From: CAWCKS01 sp963763485
GTDB taxonomy: Bacteria > Pseudomonadota > Alphaproteobacteria > Rhizobiales > Xanthobacteraceae
Direction of reading: 5' to 3'
Length of the DNA: 64,000 bases
NCBI GenBank assembly: GCA_963763485.1
Contig: CAVXOW010000008.1
Span: 682,001 to 746,000, forward strand
Shown: piece by piece, positions 38,147-47,146 of the stretch
How the letters are laid out: each line of letters begins with the position of its first letter
Numbering within the stretch: the first letter of the stretch is position 1
Notes under the pieces: generated by a model
What the model was told of the DNA's origin: nothing
What the model saw: only the letters and a program-made list of their open reading frames with translations
Database searches by the model: none
Made by a program: the position numbers and the translations under genes

Positions 38147-38249
38147 GTCATGCCCCGCTTCAAGCGGGGCATCCGGTAACCCGCAGCGCTGTTTGCACTC
38201 CAATATCGGCTGCGGGGTACTGGATCGCCCGGTTAAACCGGGCGATGAC
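38147..38249. repeat. family B junction repeat
   Basis: Outer stem GTCAT/ATGAC; hairpins GCCCCGC-ttcaa-GCGGGGC and CGCCCGG-ttaaa-CCGGGCG; inner stem ATCCGGTAACCCGCAGC against GCTGCGGGGTACTGGAT, 15 of 17 paired. The inner bases differ from other copies but stay paired. Confidence 0.82.
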
Positions 38250-38285
38250 ATCGAGAGGAAACAGCAAGAAACAAGGAGAAGAAAG

Positions 38286-38789
38286 ATGCGCGAGCTGATG
38301 CCTGTTGCAGAAAAAGTCGCGGCGAAACTGTTCGAGGCCAAGCAGACGATAGCGATCGCGGAATCGTCAACCGGCGGACTCGTATCCGCGGCGCTGCTCG
38401 CCGTGCCAGGCGCGTCGCGCTACTTCATGGGCGGGGCTGTCGTTTACACGCGACATGCGCGGCGCTTGCTGCTCGATCTCGAAGGGCTTGCGCCGGGCAT
38501 GCGGTCGTCGACCGAGCCTTATGTGCTGCTCCACGCCAACCGTATCCGCGAACGGTTCGAAACGACGTGGGGACTGGCGGAAGCCGGCGCAGCAGGGCCG
38601 GTCAACGCGCAGGGGCGCGGCAATACTTATGGCGACGCCGCCGGGCACAGCTGTTTCGCGGTTGCTGGCGTCACGCCGCGCGGCAAGGTCGAGGCCTCGA
38701 TGACGCTGGAGACCGGCAAGGGCGATCGCTACGACAACATGTTTTTGTTCGCGAAGGGTGCGCTGGAGTTTTTGCTGAAGCAGCTGTGA
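38286..38789 (+). CDS. CinA-family nicotinamide-nucleotide amidohydrolase
   Basis: The 167-residue stand-alone C-terminal CinA domain (PncC type), which deamidates nicotinamide mononucleotide to nicotinate mononucleotide in pyridine-nucleotide recycling. Family features: AKQTIAIAESSTGGLVSAALLAVPGASRYFMGGAVVY in parts (catalytic Ser-Ser in ESSTGG), and a C-terminal GNTYGDAAGHS segment. The ATG at 38286 follows AAGGAGAAG; the longer upstream frame only reads through a repeat. It is on the same strand as the PanE-like gene. Confidence 0.85.
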   Translation: MRELMPVAEKVAAKLFEAKQTIAIAESSTGGLVSAALLAVPGASRYFMGGAVVYTRHARRLLLDLEGLAPGMRSSTEPYVLLHANRIRERFETTWGLAEAGAAGPVNAQGRGNTYGDAAGHSCFAVAGVTPRGKVEASMTLETGKGDRYDNMFLFAKGALEFLLKQL

Positions 38790-38803
38790 ATGACGGCTTC
38801 TCG

Positions 38804-38958
38804 CCTCATCCTGAGGAGCGGCGAAGCCGCGTCTCGAAGGATGAGGCCCGAGAATTTCTATTGCGAGAACCGGGCAAGCCCGGCGCGCGCTCGGGCCTCA
38901 TGGTTCGAGACGCCCGTCTTCGCTCTTCGAGCTACGCCGGGCTCCTCACCATGAGGAG
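38804..38958. repeat. family D intergenic repeat
   Basis: Left arm CCTCATCCT ... AGGATGAGG with GCGGC-gaa-GCCGC inside; right arm starts CCTCATGGT and ends ACCATGAGG with a GAGCTACGCCGGGCTC hairpin inside. In the 3' region between two convergent genes. Confidence 0.7.
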
Positions 38959-38993
38959 AGAGGTTCTGCGCATCGCGCCCTGGCAAGAAGAAA

Positions 38994-39773
38994 TCAAAAC
39001 ACCGCGTAGCCGCCGTCGATCAGGAAGGTATCGGCAGTGTGGTAGGACGACGCCTTGCTCATGATGTAGACGGCGATGCCGGAAAAATCCTCCGGCTCGC
39101 CGAAGCGGCGCATCGGGATGCGCGGCATCACGTTGTTGACGAATTTTTCGTTGGCGAACGCCGGCGCCGTCATCTCGCTTTTGGTCCAGCCCGGCAGGAT
39201 GGAATGCGCGGTGACGCCGTAGCGCGCGAGCTCGACGGCGAGCGCGCGGATCACGCCATTGGCCGCGCTCTTGGTCGCCGCATAGTGCTCGTTCTGGGCG
39301 GTGCCGGAGATCGCCGCGAGCGAGGAGGTCGCGACCAGCCGGCCGAACGGATCGCCAGCCTTGGCGCGTTCGGTCATGTGACGCGCGGCGACCTGGAACA
39401 CGTGAAACATGCCGTCGAGGTTGATCGAAAACATCCGCCGCCATTCCTCTTCGGTGCGATCAATGAACGGTTTGCGTCCACCGCCGCCGATGCCGGCATT
39501 GGCGAAGCAGCCGTCGACGCGGCCGAATTTTTGCAGTGTTGCGGCAAATGCTTTTCCAATCTGCTCGCGGTCGGCGACATCGCAGACTTGCGTGTCGACC
39601 TTGCCGCCCAGCTTCGTGATCACCTCGGCGGCGTGCGCGTTCTTGTCGGCATTGCGGCCCCACAGCGAGACCGCGCAGCCGGCCGACGCCAGGCCCTGCG
39701 CCATGCCAAGGCCGATGCCGCCATTGCCGCCGGTGATAACGGCTACCCGGCCGCTCAAGTCGAACAGATTCAT
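38994..39773 (-). CDS. SDR-family oxidoreductase
   Basis: A 259-residue classical short-chain dehydrogenase: GGNGGIGLGMA, NAGIGGGG, Ser in TSSLAAI and Tyr-Lys in YAATKSA, C-terminal GGYAVF. All catalytic residues are present, so it is probably an active NAD(P)-dependent oxidoreductase of an alcohol or 3-oxoacyl substrate. It is transcribed on its own, with a 330-base region to the next gene. Confidence 0.88.
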   Translation of the reverse strand: MNLFDLSGRVAVITGGNGGIGLGMAQGLASAGCAVSLWGRNADKNAHAAEVITKLGGKVDTQVCDVADREQIGKAFAATLQKFGRVDGCFANAGIGGGGRKPFIDRTEEEWRRMFSINLDGMFHVFQVAARHMTERAKAGDPFGRLVATSSLAAISGTAQNEHYAATKSAANGVIRALAVELARYGVTAHSILPGWTKSEMTAPAFANEKFVNNVMPRIPMRRFGEPEDFSGIAVYIMSKASSYHTADTFLIDGGYAVF

Positions 39774-40103
39774 GAGATTCTCCCGGATTGCTGTTCCGCG
39801 CCATTGCGCCGCAGCTTTCGGCCACCATGGCGAAAACCGCTTCCGAAATCAAACGAGCCGCGATTTTGATATGATGGTCATCCTGCAACGTGCCGAATAA
39901 GCGCTTGTCAAAACGAACGAGTTGGGGTCGAGTCGATTCCGATTTCTCGTCGTCATCGCCCGGCTTGACCGGGCGATCCAGTAATCCGAAGCGCCGGCGC
40001 ACGAGCCGAGATGCTTCGGGTTACTGGATGCCCCGCTTGAAGCGGGGCATGACAGAGAGCCAACGCTACGCAAAGACAACCGAAACGCCAAAGGACCAAA
40101 GAA
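39774..40103. other. non-coding region with one junction repeat
   Basis: No gene. From 39952 to 40053 it holds a family B repeat in the inverse orientation (separate entry). The remainder includes the leader of the SDR (GGGAGAA before its ATG) and the leader of the enoyl-CoA hydratase (AAAGGA before its ATG at 40104). No promoter was identified with confidence. Confidence 0.5.
39952..40053. repeat. family B junction repeat, inverse orientation
   Basis: Outer GTCAT/ATGAC; hairpins CGCCCGG-cttga-CCGGGCG and GCCCCGC-ttgaa-GCGGGGC in the reverse order from 45016; inner stem ATCCAGTAATCCGAAGC against GCTTCGGGTTACTGGAT, 16 of 17 paired. Confidence 0.82.
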
Positions 40104-40892
40104 ATGCAATTCAAGCACTGCACGCTCGAGATCGATGGACCGGTCGCAACGCTAACCCTCGATCATCAGGAAGTCATGAACGCGGTCTCCGTCGACATGC
40201 TCGGCGGACTGCAGGAGGCGCTCAATCATATCGAGCAGAAGCGCGACGAGGTGCGCTGCGTCGTCATGACCGGCGCGGGCCGCGCGTTCTGCACCGGCGC
40301 CAACCTGCAAGGGCGTAACGACAACCCGGTGAACCGCAGCGCCGGCTCGACGCTGGAGACCGCGTTCCATCCGTTCCTGCGGCGCCTGCGCAACCTGCAT
40401 TGCCCGCTGGTCACCTCGGTGAACGGGCCTGCGGCCGGCGCCGGGATGAGCTTTGCACTGATGGGCGACCTGATCCTGTGCGCGAAGTCGGCGTATTTCC
40501 TGCAGGCGTTCCGCCGCATCGGCCTCGTGCCGGACTGCGGCTCGACCTGGATCCTGCCGCGGCTGGTCGGCAAGGCACGCGCGGTCGAGCTCTCGATGCT
40601 CGGCGAGCGGCTGCCGGCCGAGAAGGCGCTGGAGTGGGGCCTCGTCACCCGCGTGTTCGACGACGCGCAGCTTGCCGCCGAGACGAAGAAGCTCGCGCAC
40701 GAGCTTGCCAACGGCCCGACCATCGCGCTGGCGCTGATCCGCGGGCTGTACTGGGAGAGCGAGCACAACTCGTTCGAGGAGCAACTCGACGCCGAAGCGC
40801 AGGGCCAGAAGCGGGCGGGCGCTGCGGAAGATTTCCGCGAGGGTGTGTCGGCGTTCCTGGAAAAGCGCCCGGCGAAGTTCCGGGGGAAGTAA
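40104..40892 (+). CDS. enoyl-CoA hydratase/isomerase family protein
   Basis: A 262-residue crotonase-fold enzyme. Oxyanion segments TGAGRAFCTGANLQG and VNGPAAGAGMSFAL; the GLVPDCGSTW segment is like the PaaG/FadB group, where an aspartate acts in isomerisation. C-terminal EEQLDAEAQGQKRAG and FLEKRPAKFRGK are usual. AAAGGA lies before the ATG at 40104. It precedes the MmgE/PrpD gene on the same strand, with a family C repeat between. Confidence 0.88.
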   Translation: MQFKHCTLEIDGPVATLTLDHQEVMNAVSVDMLGGLQEALNHIEQKRDEVRCVVMTGAGRAFCTGANLQGRNDNPVNRSAGSTLETAFHPFLRRLRNLHCPLVTSVNGPAAGAGMSFALMGDLILCAKSAYFLQAFRRIGLVPDCGSTWILPRLVGKARAVELSMLGERLPAEKALEWGLVTRVFDDAQLAAETKKLAHELANGPTIALALIRGLYWESEHNSFEEQLDAEAQGQKRAGAAEDFREGVSAFLEKRPAKFRGK

Positions 40893-40931
40893 AGGGCAAA
40901 ATTCCGATTGCCTTGCACGGCATTTCCGAAT

Positions 40932-41016
40932 GTCATGGCCGGGCTTGTCCCGGCCATCCCGATCGCCAAGGCAGTGCCCGCCTGAGCGAGATGCCCGGCA
41001 CAAGGCTGGGCATGAC
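40932..41016. repeat. family C junction repeat
   Basis: Outer GTCAT/ATGAC and left hairpin GGCCGGG-cttgt-CCCGGCC are intact. The right hairpin is imperfect (GCCCGGC-acaag-GCTGGGC) and the inner stem is degraded, so this is a decaying copy. Confidence 0.7.
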
Positions 41017-41042
41017 AAAGTTCCTTTCGACAGGTTCCCCCC

Positions 41043-42410
41043 ATGGCAAACGAAACCGCAACGCTCGCCGCTTATGTCGCCGGATTGAAATACGAGGACA
41101 TCCCGCCCGACGTGATCGCGCGGGCAAAGATGCTGACGCTCGACTTCCTCGGCAGCGCGGTGCGGGCGCGGCAGGAATCGGAATCGACGCCGGCCATCAT
41201 GGGCATGCTGGCGGCGCTCGGCCTCGACGTCGGTGGTGGCGCGACCGTTTGCGGCGACGCCAAGACCTATTCGCCGTCGATCGCCGCATTGCTGAACGGC
41301 GCGCTCGGCCATTCGCTCGACTTCGACGACACGCATGCCGACTCCTCGCTGCACGCGAGCGCGCCGGTGGTGCCGGCGGCGTTTGCGGTTGGCGAAATGG
41401 TCGGCGCGTCGGGCAAGGACGTCTTGACCGCGATCGTCGCCGGCTACGAGGTCTGCTGCCGGCTCGGCAACGCGCTCGACCCGACCTCGCATTACGCGCG
41501 CGGCTTTCACCCCACAGCCACCGCCGGCACGTTTGGTGCTGCCGCTGCGGCCGGAAAGCTGTTCGAGCTTTCAGCGGAGCAGCTGATCTCGGCGTTCGGC
41601 GTCTCCGGCAGCCAGGCCGCGGGCTCGCTGCAGTTCCTCGTCAACGGCGCCTGGAACAAGCGTTTTCAGGTCGGCGCCGCCGCGATGAACGGCGTCGTCG
41701 CGGCCTCGCTGGCGCGGGAAAATTTCCGCGGCTCGATCGAGGCGGTTGAAGGCAAGCACGGCTTGCTGGTCGGCTACACCGACGACGCGCATCCGGACAA
41801 GGCCGTGGCCGGCCTCGGCTCGATCTACGAGACCATGAAGATCGGCGTGAAGCCGTATCCGAGCTGCCGCTATACCCACGCGGCAATCGATGCGCTGATC
41901 GCGATGCGGCGCGAGCACAACCTGGTCCCCGACCAGGTCAAGCGCGTCGAGGTCGGCCTGCATCGCAACGGCATCACGCTGACCGCGAACTCGCTCGACA
42001 AGCGGCGGCCGAAGAACATCGTCGACGGCCAGTTCTCGATGTATTTCACCGGCGCGCTGGCGCTCGACCAGGGCAGTTTTGGCTGGGACGACTACAAGCG
42101 CCTCGGCGACAAGCGCATCGAGCAGCTCTCTGATCGCATCGACGTGGTGCAGGACTCGCGCCTCGAGGGCAAGAGCCACCCGTTCGGCGCGCGCATCACG
42201 GTCGAGACCGAGGACGGCGTGCACGAGCGCATCATTCCCGATCCGTCGGGCGAGCCGTCATCATTCCCCGACACGCAGATGATGCGGCAGAAATTCTTGA
42301 CGCTGGCGCGTCCGGTGCTCGCCGAGCAGGCGGAAAAATTCGGCGACGCCGTGCTGGCGATGGAAACGTTCGGCAAGTTTGCCGCGGTAACCGAGCTGGC
42401 GCGACAGTAG
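41043..42410 (+). CDS. MmgE/PrpD-family protein
   Basis: A 455-residue all-helical protein of the 2-methylcitrate dehydratase-like superfamily. Family elements: LDFLGSAVRARQ near the N-terminus, GALGHSLDFDDTHA, FHPTATAGTFGAAAA and KPYPSCRYTHAAID. Confirmed members dehydrate 2-methylcitrate or cis-aconitate-like acids; many, including those in Bradyrhizobium, have no known substrate. There are no other propionate-cycle genes next to it, so it need not be PrpD itself. Start ATG at 41043. Confidence 0.85.
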   Translation: MANETATLAAYVAGLKYEDIPPDVIARAKMLTLDFLGSAVRARQESESTPAIMGMLAALGLDVGGGATVCGDAKTYSPSIAALLNGALGHSLDFDDTHADSSLHASAPVVPAAFAVGEMVGASGKDVLTAIVAGYEVCCRLGNALDPTSHYARGFHPTATAGTFGAAAAAGKLFELSAEQLISAFGVSGSQAAGSLQFLVNGAWNKRFQVGAAAMNGVVAASLARENFRGSIEAVEGKHGLLVGYTDDAHPDKAVAGLGSIYETMKIGVKPYPSCRYTHAAIDALIAMRREHNLVPDQVKRVEVGLHRNGITLTANSLDKRRPKNIVDGQFSMYFTGALALDQGSFGWDDYKRLGDKRIEQLSDRIDVVQDSRLEGKSHPFGARITVETEDGVHERIIPDPSGEPSSFPDTQMMRQKFLTLARPVLAEQAEKFGDAVLAMETFGKFAAVTELARQ

Positions 42411-42419
42411 CTCCAAACT

Positions 42420-42510
42420 CCGCTCATTCCCGCGAAAGCGGGAATCCAGAAGCGAAGTCCTCCGGTTGGTTTGGCAAAGACTGGGTCCCCGCTTCCGCGG
42501 GGACGAGCGG
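42420..42510. repeat. family A junction repeat
   Basis: Outer CCGCTC/GAGCGG, hairpins CCCGC-gaaa-GCGGG and CCCCGC-ttcc-GCGGGG, inner CCAG/CTGG. It lies within 10 bases of the MmgE/PrpD stop. Confidence 0.78.
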
Positions 42511-42665
42511 TAACTGATTTCGCTTTCCCTTTCGCGAATCCGCTTGCCGACTGGGCGACGCGGGCGGATGATCCGCGCGTCGGCGCAACGCCTTCAAAAA
42601 CATAAATCACAAAAAACTGCGCCGGCGGGCTGTGGGGCACCAACGAAACGATTGGGAGACGTCTC

Positions 42666-43850
42666 ATGGATTCAGCACGCATTGACCAGACCTTGCGCGG
42701 CATGGCCGACGCAAAGGATATTCCTGGCGTGGTCGCCATCGCCGGTTCTTCAAGCGGCACGCTCTACGAAGGCGCGTTCGGCAAGCGGGATCTTTCCAAG
42801 GATCAGCCGATGACGCCGGACAGCGTGTTCTGGATCGCGTCGATGACCAAGGCGATCACCTGCGCCGCGGCGATGCAGCTCGTCGAGCAGGGCAAGCTGT
42901 CGCTCGATGAGCCGATCGGCAAGGTGCTGCCGGATCTCGCCAACCCGCAGGTGCTCGAAGGCTTTGCCGCCGACGGCGCGCCGCAGACGCGGCCGGCGAA
43001 GAACCCGATCACGCTGCGCCAGCTCATGACCCACACCGCGGGCTTCTGCTACAATCTGTGGAATGCCGATATGGACAAGTGGCAGAATCTAACCGGCACG
43101 CCGGCGATCACCACTTGCAAGAACGCGGCGCTGACGACACCGCTCTCGAGCGATCCGGGCACGCGCTGGGAATACGGCATCAACGTCGACTTCGTCGGCA
43201 AGGCGATCGAGGCCGTGAGCCGTCAGAAGCTTGATGCTTATCTGCGCGACAACTTGCTTCAACCGCTCGGCATGACCGACACCGCATTCAAAATCTCGCC
43301 CACGATGCGCGAACGTCTTGTCGGCATGCACGCTCGCGGACCGGACGGCGCGCTGTCGCCGATCCCGTTCGAGCTCGAGCAGGAGCCGGAATTCCACATG
43401 GGCGGCGGCGGCCTCTATGGCACCGGGCGCGACTACCTGAAATTCACGCAGATGATCCTCAACAAGGGTCGCGGCAACGGCAACCAGGTCCTGAAGGCCG
43501 AGACCGTGGCGCTGATGAGCCAGAACAGCATGGGCGACCTCAACGTCACCAGGATGGTCTCGGCGGCGCCGCCGCTCACCAACGACGTCGATCTCTATCC
43601 CGACATGGTGAAGAAGTGGGGCCTCAGCTTCCTGATCAACACCGCGGCAACGCCGGAAGGCCGCAGCGCCGGCAGCCTCGCCTGGGCCGGGCTCGCCAAC
43701 ACCTACTTCTGGATCGATCCTTCGCGCGACGTCGCCGGCGTGATCCTGATGCAGCTGCTGCCGTTCGCCGACACGAAATGCCTCGAGGCTTTTGCCGCCT
43801 TCGAGCGCGGCGTGTACGCGGCGCTCGGCGAGGGCCAAAGGGCCGCGTGA
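42666..43850 (+). CDS. beta-lactamase-fold serine hydrolase (class C/EstB-like)
   Basis: A 394-residue enzyme of the penicillin-recognising fold. The catalytic Ser59 and Lys62 lie in SMTK, the Tyr of the second motif in YGINVDF, and a glycine-rich third motif in GGGGLYGTGRD. It has no signal peptide, which argues for a cytoplasmic esterase rather than a periplasmic beta-lactamase. GGGAG is before the ATG at 42666. It could hydrolyse an ester produced in the surrounding pathway; inference only. Confidence 0.87.
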   Translation: MDSARIDQTLRGMADAKDIPGVVAIAGSSSGTLYEGAFGKRDLSKDQPMTPDSVFWIASMTKAITCAAAMQLVEQGKLSLDEPIGKVLPDLANPQVLEGFAADGAPQTRPAKNPITLRQLMTHTAGFCYNLWNADMDKWQNLTGTPAITTCKNAALTTPLSSDPGTRWEYGINVDFVGKAIEAVSRQKLDAYLRDNLLQPLGMTDTAFKISPTMRERLVGMHARGPDGALSPIPFELEQEPEFHMGGGGLYGTGRDYLKFTQMILNKGRGNGNQVLKAETVALMSQNSMGDLNVTRMVSAAPPLTNDVDLYPDMVKKWGLSFLINTAATPEGRSAGSLAWAGLANTYFWIDPSRDVAGVILMQLLPFADTKCLEAFAAFERGVYAALGEGQRAA

Positions 43851-43874
43851 GGGGGTCCAGCCCACATGATCCAA

Positions 43875-43959
43875 CCCTCTCCCACGCGAAGTCGGATCTA
43901 TCCGACTTCGCGCGTCATAATGCCCAACTCGAGTAAACCCGAGTTGGGGATGGGAGAGG
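43875..43959. repeat. junction repeat, unique-sequence copy
   Basis: Outer stem CCCTCTCCCA/TGGGAGAGG (43875-43884 and 43951-43959). Inside are two hairpins: CGCGAAGTCGGAT-ct-ATCCGACTTCGCG at 43885-43912 and CCCAACTCG/CGAGTTGGG at 43923-43948. Same design as families A-D but another sequence. Confidence 0.75.
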
Positions 43960-44062
43960 ACCAGGATTGATCAGTCGCCGCGACGCCCTATTTGAGGGAT
44001 AAGTACCTACGGCGCGGCACAGAACTCGCATGGCCGCGTTGATATGACAGCAGCGGGGCGCG

Positions 44063-44983
44063 ATGAGCTGGCAACCTTCCAACGATCCCGAACTTGGCAA
44101 TGCAAAATCCTGCGATGCGCTCGATCTTGTGATCGTGCCGCGGGTGCGCGATCTCGGCGACGGCTTTGCCGTCCGCCGCGCGCTGCCGCACGGCAGGCGG
44201 CAGATGGTCGGGCCCTTCATCTTCTTCGACCAGATGGGCCCGGTGCAGATGATCGCTGGCCACGGCATGGACGTGCGGCCACATCCGCATATCGGCCTCG
44301 CAACGGTGACATACCTGTTCGACGGCCGCATCATGCACCGCGACAGTGAAGGCAATATCCAGGAGATCATGCCGGGCGCGATGAACCTGATGACTGCGGG
44401 CCGCGGCATCGCGCATTCCGAGCGCACGCCCGAGCTGCAACGGCGCCAAGGCCAAAGCATGCTCGGCATCCAGAGCTGGATTGCGCTACCGAAGGACAAG
44501 GAAGAGATCGCGCCAAATTTCCAGCATTTTGAGGCGTCTCGGTTGCCCGTCGTCAACGATACCGGGCTGTCGGCGCGCGTGATTGCCGGCAGGGCGTTTG
44601 GCAAGACCTCGCCGGTCGATATGATCTCAGACTGGTTTTATGTCGAAGTCATGCTGGATGCCGGCAGGTCCGCGCCGCTCGACACCGACCATGAGGAGCG
44701 GGCGATCTATCTGGTCGACGGCGAAGTCGAGATCTCCGGCGACCGCTTCGAGGGCCCGAGGCTGCTGGTGTTCCGCCACGGTGACCGTATCACCGTGCGC
44801 GCGGTGACGAAGACGCGGATGATGTTTCTCGGCGGCGCGGCGCTCGAAGGACCGCGGCATATCTGGTGGAATTTCGTCTCGTCGTCGAAGGCGCGCATCG
44901 AACAGGCGAAGGACGACTGGAAGACGGGGCGCTTCGCGCTGGTGCCCGATGAGACCGAGTTCATTCCGTTGCCGGAGCGATGA
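44063..44983 (+). CDS. pirin family protein
   Basis: A 306-residue bicupin. The first domain has the metal ligands His74 and His76 (RPHPHIGLATVTYLF), His118 and Glu120 (GIAHSE), in the same spacing as known pirins; these bind iron or another metal. Bacterial pirins are quercetinase-like dioxygenases or regulators of metabolic enzymes. Start ATG at 44063 has a weak upstream sequence. Transcribed alone. Confidence 0.87.
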   Translation: MSWQPSNDPELGNAKSCDALDLVIVPRVRDLGDGFAVRRALPHGRRQMVGPFIFFDQMGPVQMIAGHGMDVRPHPHIGLATVTYLFDGRIMHRDSEGNIQEIMPGAMNLMTAGRGIAHSERTPELQRRQGQSMLGIQSWIALPKDKEEIAPNFQHFEASRLPVVNDTGLSARVIAGRAFGKTSPVDMISDWFYVEVMLDAGRSAPLDTDHEERAIYLVDGEVEISGDRFEGPRLLVFRHGDRITVRAVTKTRMMFLGGAALEGPRHIWWNFVSSSKARIEQAKDDWKTGRFALVPDETEFIPLPER

Positions 44984-45015
44984 TGATAATGTCTGACGCG
45001 CTAACCTCTCGATGT

Positions 45016-45119
45016 GTCATGCCCCGCGAAAGCGGGGCATCCAGTACCCTGTGCCGCCAGTTTGTTTCAATGACATGCGACACAGAGTACTGGATCGCCC
45101 GGTTGAACCGGGCGATGAC
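45016..45119. repeat. family B junction repeat, best copy
   Basis: Outer GTCAT/ATGAC (45016-45020 and 45115-45119); left hairpin GCCCCGC-gaaa-GCGGGGC (45021-45038); inner stem 45039-45053 with 45081-45095, 14 of 15 paired; right hairpin CGCCCGG-ttgaa-CCGGGCG (45096-45114). The four stems abut with no unpaired base. Confidence 0.85.
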
Positions 45120-45145
45120 AGCCAGAAGCGTTTGAGCCTGACCAA

Positions 45146-46519
45146 ATGAAGCCCGAACGATCCACCGGCTTTTTCGGCGAACTGCTGAACTCGCTGACCG
45201 AGCGCGGCCGCGCGCTGCTGCGCGGACGCAATGGCCATGAGCTGCCGAAACTGTCGCGCGCCGAACTGGTCAATCTCGGCGAGACGCTGCTGTCGCGCCG
45301 CGGCGAAGTCACCGGCACGGCATTGGCGCAGGCGCTGCTCGACGGCTATGCCGCCGCCGCGCCCGCCGACCGCGTCGCCTTCCTGAACGCACTCGCCGAA
45401 TCCTTCGGACCCGACCGCGCGCGCGTCGAGCAGGCCATTGAAGCCGTGCAACGCGACGGCTTTGACGGCGAAACCGTGCATCGCCTGCACAATGCCGCGG
45501 AGCCGCGACGGCAGGAGTTGGTCCGCCGCCTCAACCAGGCGCCCGGCGGCACCGCGGCCTTGATCCGCATGCGCGAGACGTTGCTCGACAATTTGCGAGA
45601 CCATCCCCAACTGAAGCCGGTTGACGGCGACTTCGTGCATCTGCTCGCCTCCTGGTTCAATCGGAGCTTTTTGGTGCTGAGACGGATCGACTGGACCACT
45701 CCGGCCCACATCCTCGAAAAGATCATCCGCTACGAGGCGGTGCACGAGATCAAGAACTGGGACGACCTGCGCAACCGTCTCGCCTCACCAGACCGCCGCT
45801 GCTACGGCTTCTTCCATCCGCAGCTGACCGACGAGCCGCTGATCTTTGTCGAGGTGGCGCTGACCGAAGAGATTCCCGAAGCGATCGCACCGCTGCTCAA
45901 GCTCGACCGCACACCGATCCGCGCAGTGGATGCGACCACGGCGGTATTCTACTCGATCTCAAATACCCAGCGCGGGCTTGGCGGCATCTCGTTCGGCAAC
46001 TTTTTGATCAAGCAGGTGGTCGAGGAGTTGAAGCGTGAGCTGCCAAACCTCGACACTTTCGTCACGCTGTCGCCGGTGCCCGACTTTGCGCGTTGGCTCA
46101 ATGCCGAGCGCGCGTCGGAGAAATCGCACCTGCTGACACCGGCGATGAAAGACGCGTTGGCGGCGCTGGATCGGCCAGGCTGGCACGAGGATGCCGAGAC
46201 CGCAGAGTCCGTTCGCACGGTTCTGATCCCGCTGGCGGCGCATTATTTCTTGAAAGCGCGCGACGCCCGCGGCCGGCCGTTCGATTCGGTCGCGCGCTTC
46301 CATCTCGGCAATGGCGCGCGGCTGGAGCAGCTCGATTTTCTCGGCGACACGTCCGAGAAGAGCATGCAGCAGGCCTTTGGGCTGATGGTGAACTACCTCT
46401 ACGATCTCGACGAGATCGAGAGCAATCACGAGGCCTTCGTCGAGAAGGGCACCGTGGCCGCGGCGCCGGCGGTGAAGAAACTGCTGAAGGCCAAGGCCGC
46501 AGGTGTGGCGGCGGGGTAA
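45146..46519 (+). CDS. malonyl-CoA decarboxylase
   Basis: Converts malonyl-CoA to acetyl-CoA and CO2. The 457-residue sequence follows the whole MCD family: an N-terminal helical domain up to about residue 190, then the catalytic GNAT-like domain with the segments FGNFLIKQVVEELK, FVTLSPVPDFARWL (catalytic serine) and RFHLGNGARL (histidine and asparagine), ending RVEKGT-type. Family pirin and repeat upstream are unrelated. It could serve malonate or fatty acid metabolism. Confidence 0.93.
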   Translation: MKPERSTGFFGELLNSLTERGRALLRGRNGHELPKLSRAELVNLGETLLSRRGEVTGTALAQALLDGYAAAAPADRVAFLNALAESFGPDRARVEQAIEAVQRDGFDGETVHRLHNAAEPRRQELVRRLNQAPGGTAALIRMRETLLDNLRDHPQLKPVDGDFVHLLASWFNRSFLVLRRIDWTTPAHILEKIIRYEAVHEIKNWDDLRNRLASPDRRCYGFFHPQLTDEPLIFVEVALTEEIPEAIAPLLKLDRTPIRAVDATTAVFYSISNTQRGLGGISFGNFLIKQVVEELKRELPNLDTFVTLSPVPDFARWLNAERASEKSHLLTPAMKDALAALDRPGWHEDAETAESVRTVLIPLAAHYFLKARDARGRPFDSVARFHLGNGARLEQLDFLGDTSEKSMQQAFGLMVNYLYDLDEIESNHEAFVEKGTVAAAPAVKKLLKAKAAGVAAG

Positions 46520-46554
46520 ACAGTTGCTGCCTTCATGTCGGCCGACGCGCCATT

Positions 46555-46662
46555 CCCCTCCCCCTTGTGGGGAGGGGTTAGGGGTGGGGGTCGGAGTGAG
46601 GTCGCGAGGCGGTAGTCCCACGATGGACCCCCTCCCCAACCCTACCCCACAAGGGGGGAGGG
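46555..46662. repeat. C/G-rich inverted repeat between convergent genes
   Basis: Left arm CCCCTCCCC-cttgt-GGGGAGGGG at about 46555-46577, right arm with CCCCTCCCC and CCCCACAAGGGGGG. The two arms are inverted copies, so the whole can pair end to end. Confidence 0.65.
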
Positions 46663-46666
46663 AGCG

Positions 46667-47140
46667 CTAGAGTTTCGGCTGGAACAACCCGGCCGACCCG
46701 AACATCGCGAGCTTGAGGCTCTCGGCGATGCGTTCGGCCGAGGCGATGACAATTGAAGCTGCTTCGGGTTCGAAAATCTCGCGCGCCGTGGCGCGGAAAT
46801 ATTCAAGCCAGATCGCAAAATCCTCAGCTCGAACTTCCGTCAGTTTGAGATGCACCGGCACCGGCTGGCCGGAGTAGCTGCGCGTCTTCAGCAGCACCGA
46901 CGACCAGAACTGCTTGATCATGCGCATATGCGCAGTTCGATCTGCCCCGATATGCGCCATGAAGATCGGGCCGAGCCGCGCGTCGGCGAATGCGCGATCG
47001 TAGAACTCGTCGACCAGGCGCGAGATCTTGTCTTCGCTGATCGATGGATGCACGGGACGCGCGTCCATGCCAGCGCGAACGGTCAGCTCGGCGCCACTCG
47101 ATGAATCACGCGATGGCCGAGCAGGGTCGTGCCGCGCCAT
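46667..47140 (-). CDS. group III truncated haemoglobin
   Basis: A 157-residue globin of the truncated type. SRLVDEFYDRAFADARLGPIF and the proximal-His region RTAHMRMIKQFW resemble group III truncated haemoglobins. The start ATG at 47140 is 7 bases downstream of the succinate-semialdehyde dehydrogenase stop with GAGGTGG between, so the two form one operon. The first 24 residues are not part of the globin fold; MDARPVHP at residue 25 is another possible start. Possible role: oxygen or NO handling (inference). Confidence 0.83.
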   Translation of the reverse strand: MARHDPARPSRDSSSGAELTVRAGMDARPVHPSISEDKISRLVDEFYDRAFADARLGPIFMAHIGADRTAHMRMIKQFWSSVLLKTRSYSGQPVPVHLKLTEVRAEDFAIWLEYFRATAREIFEPEAASIVIASAERIAESLKLAMFGSAGLFQPKL

Positions 47141-47146
47141 TCCACC

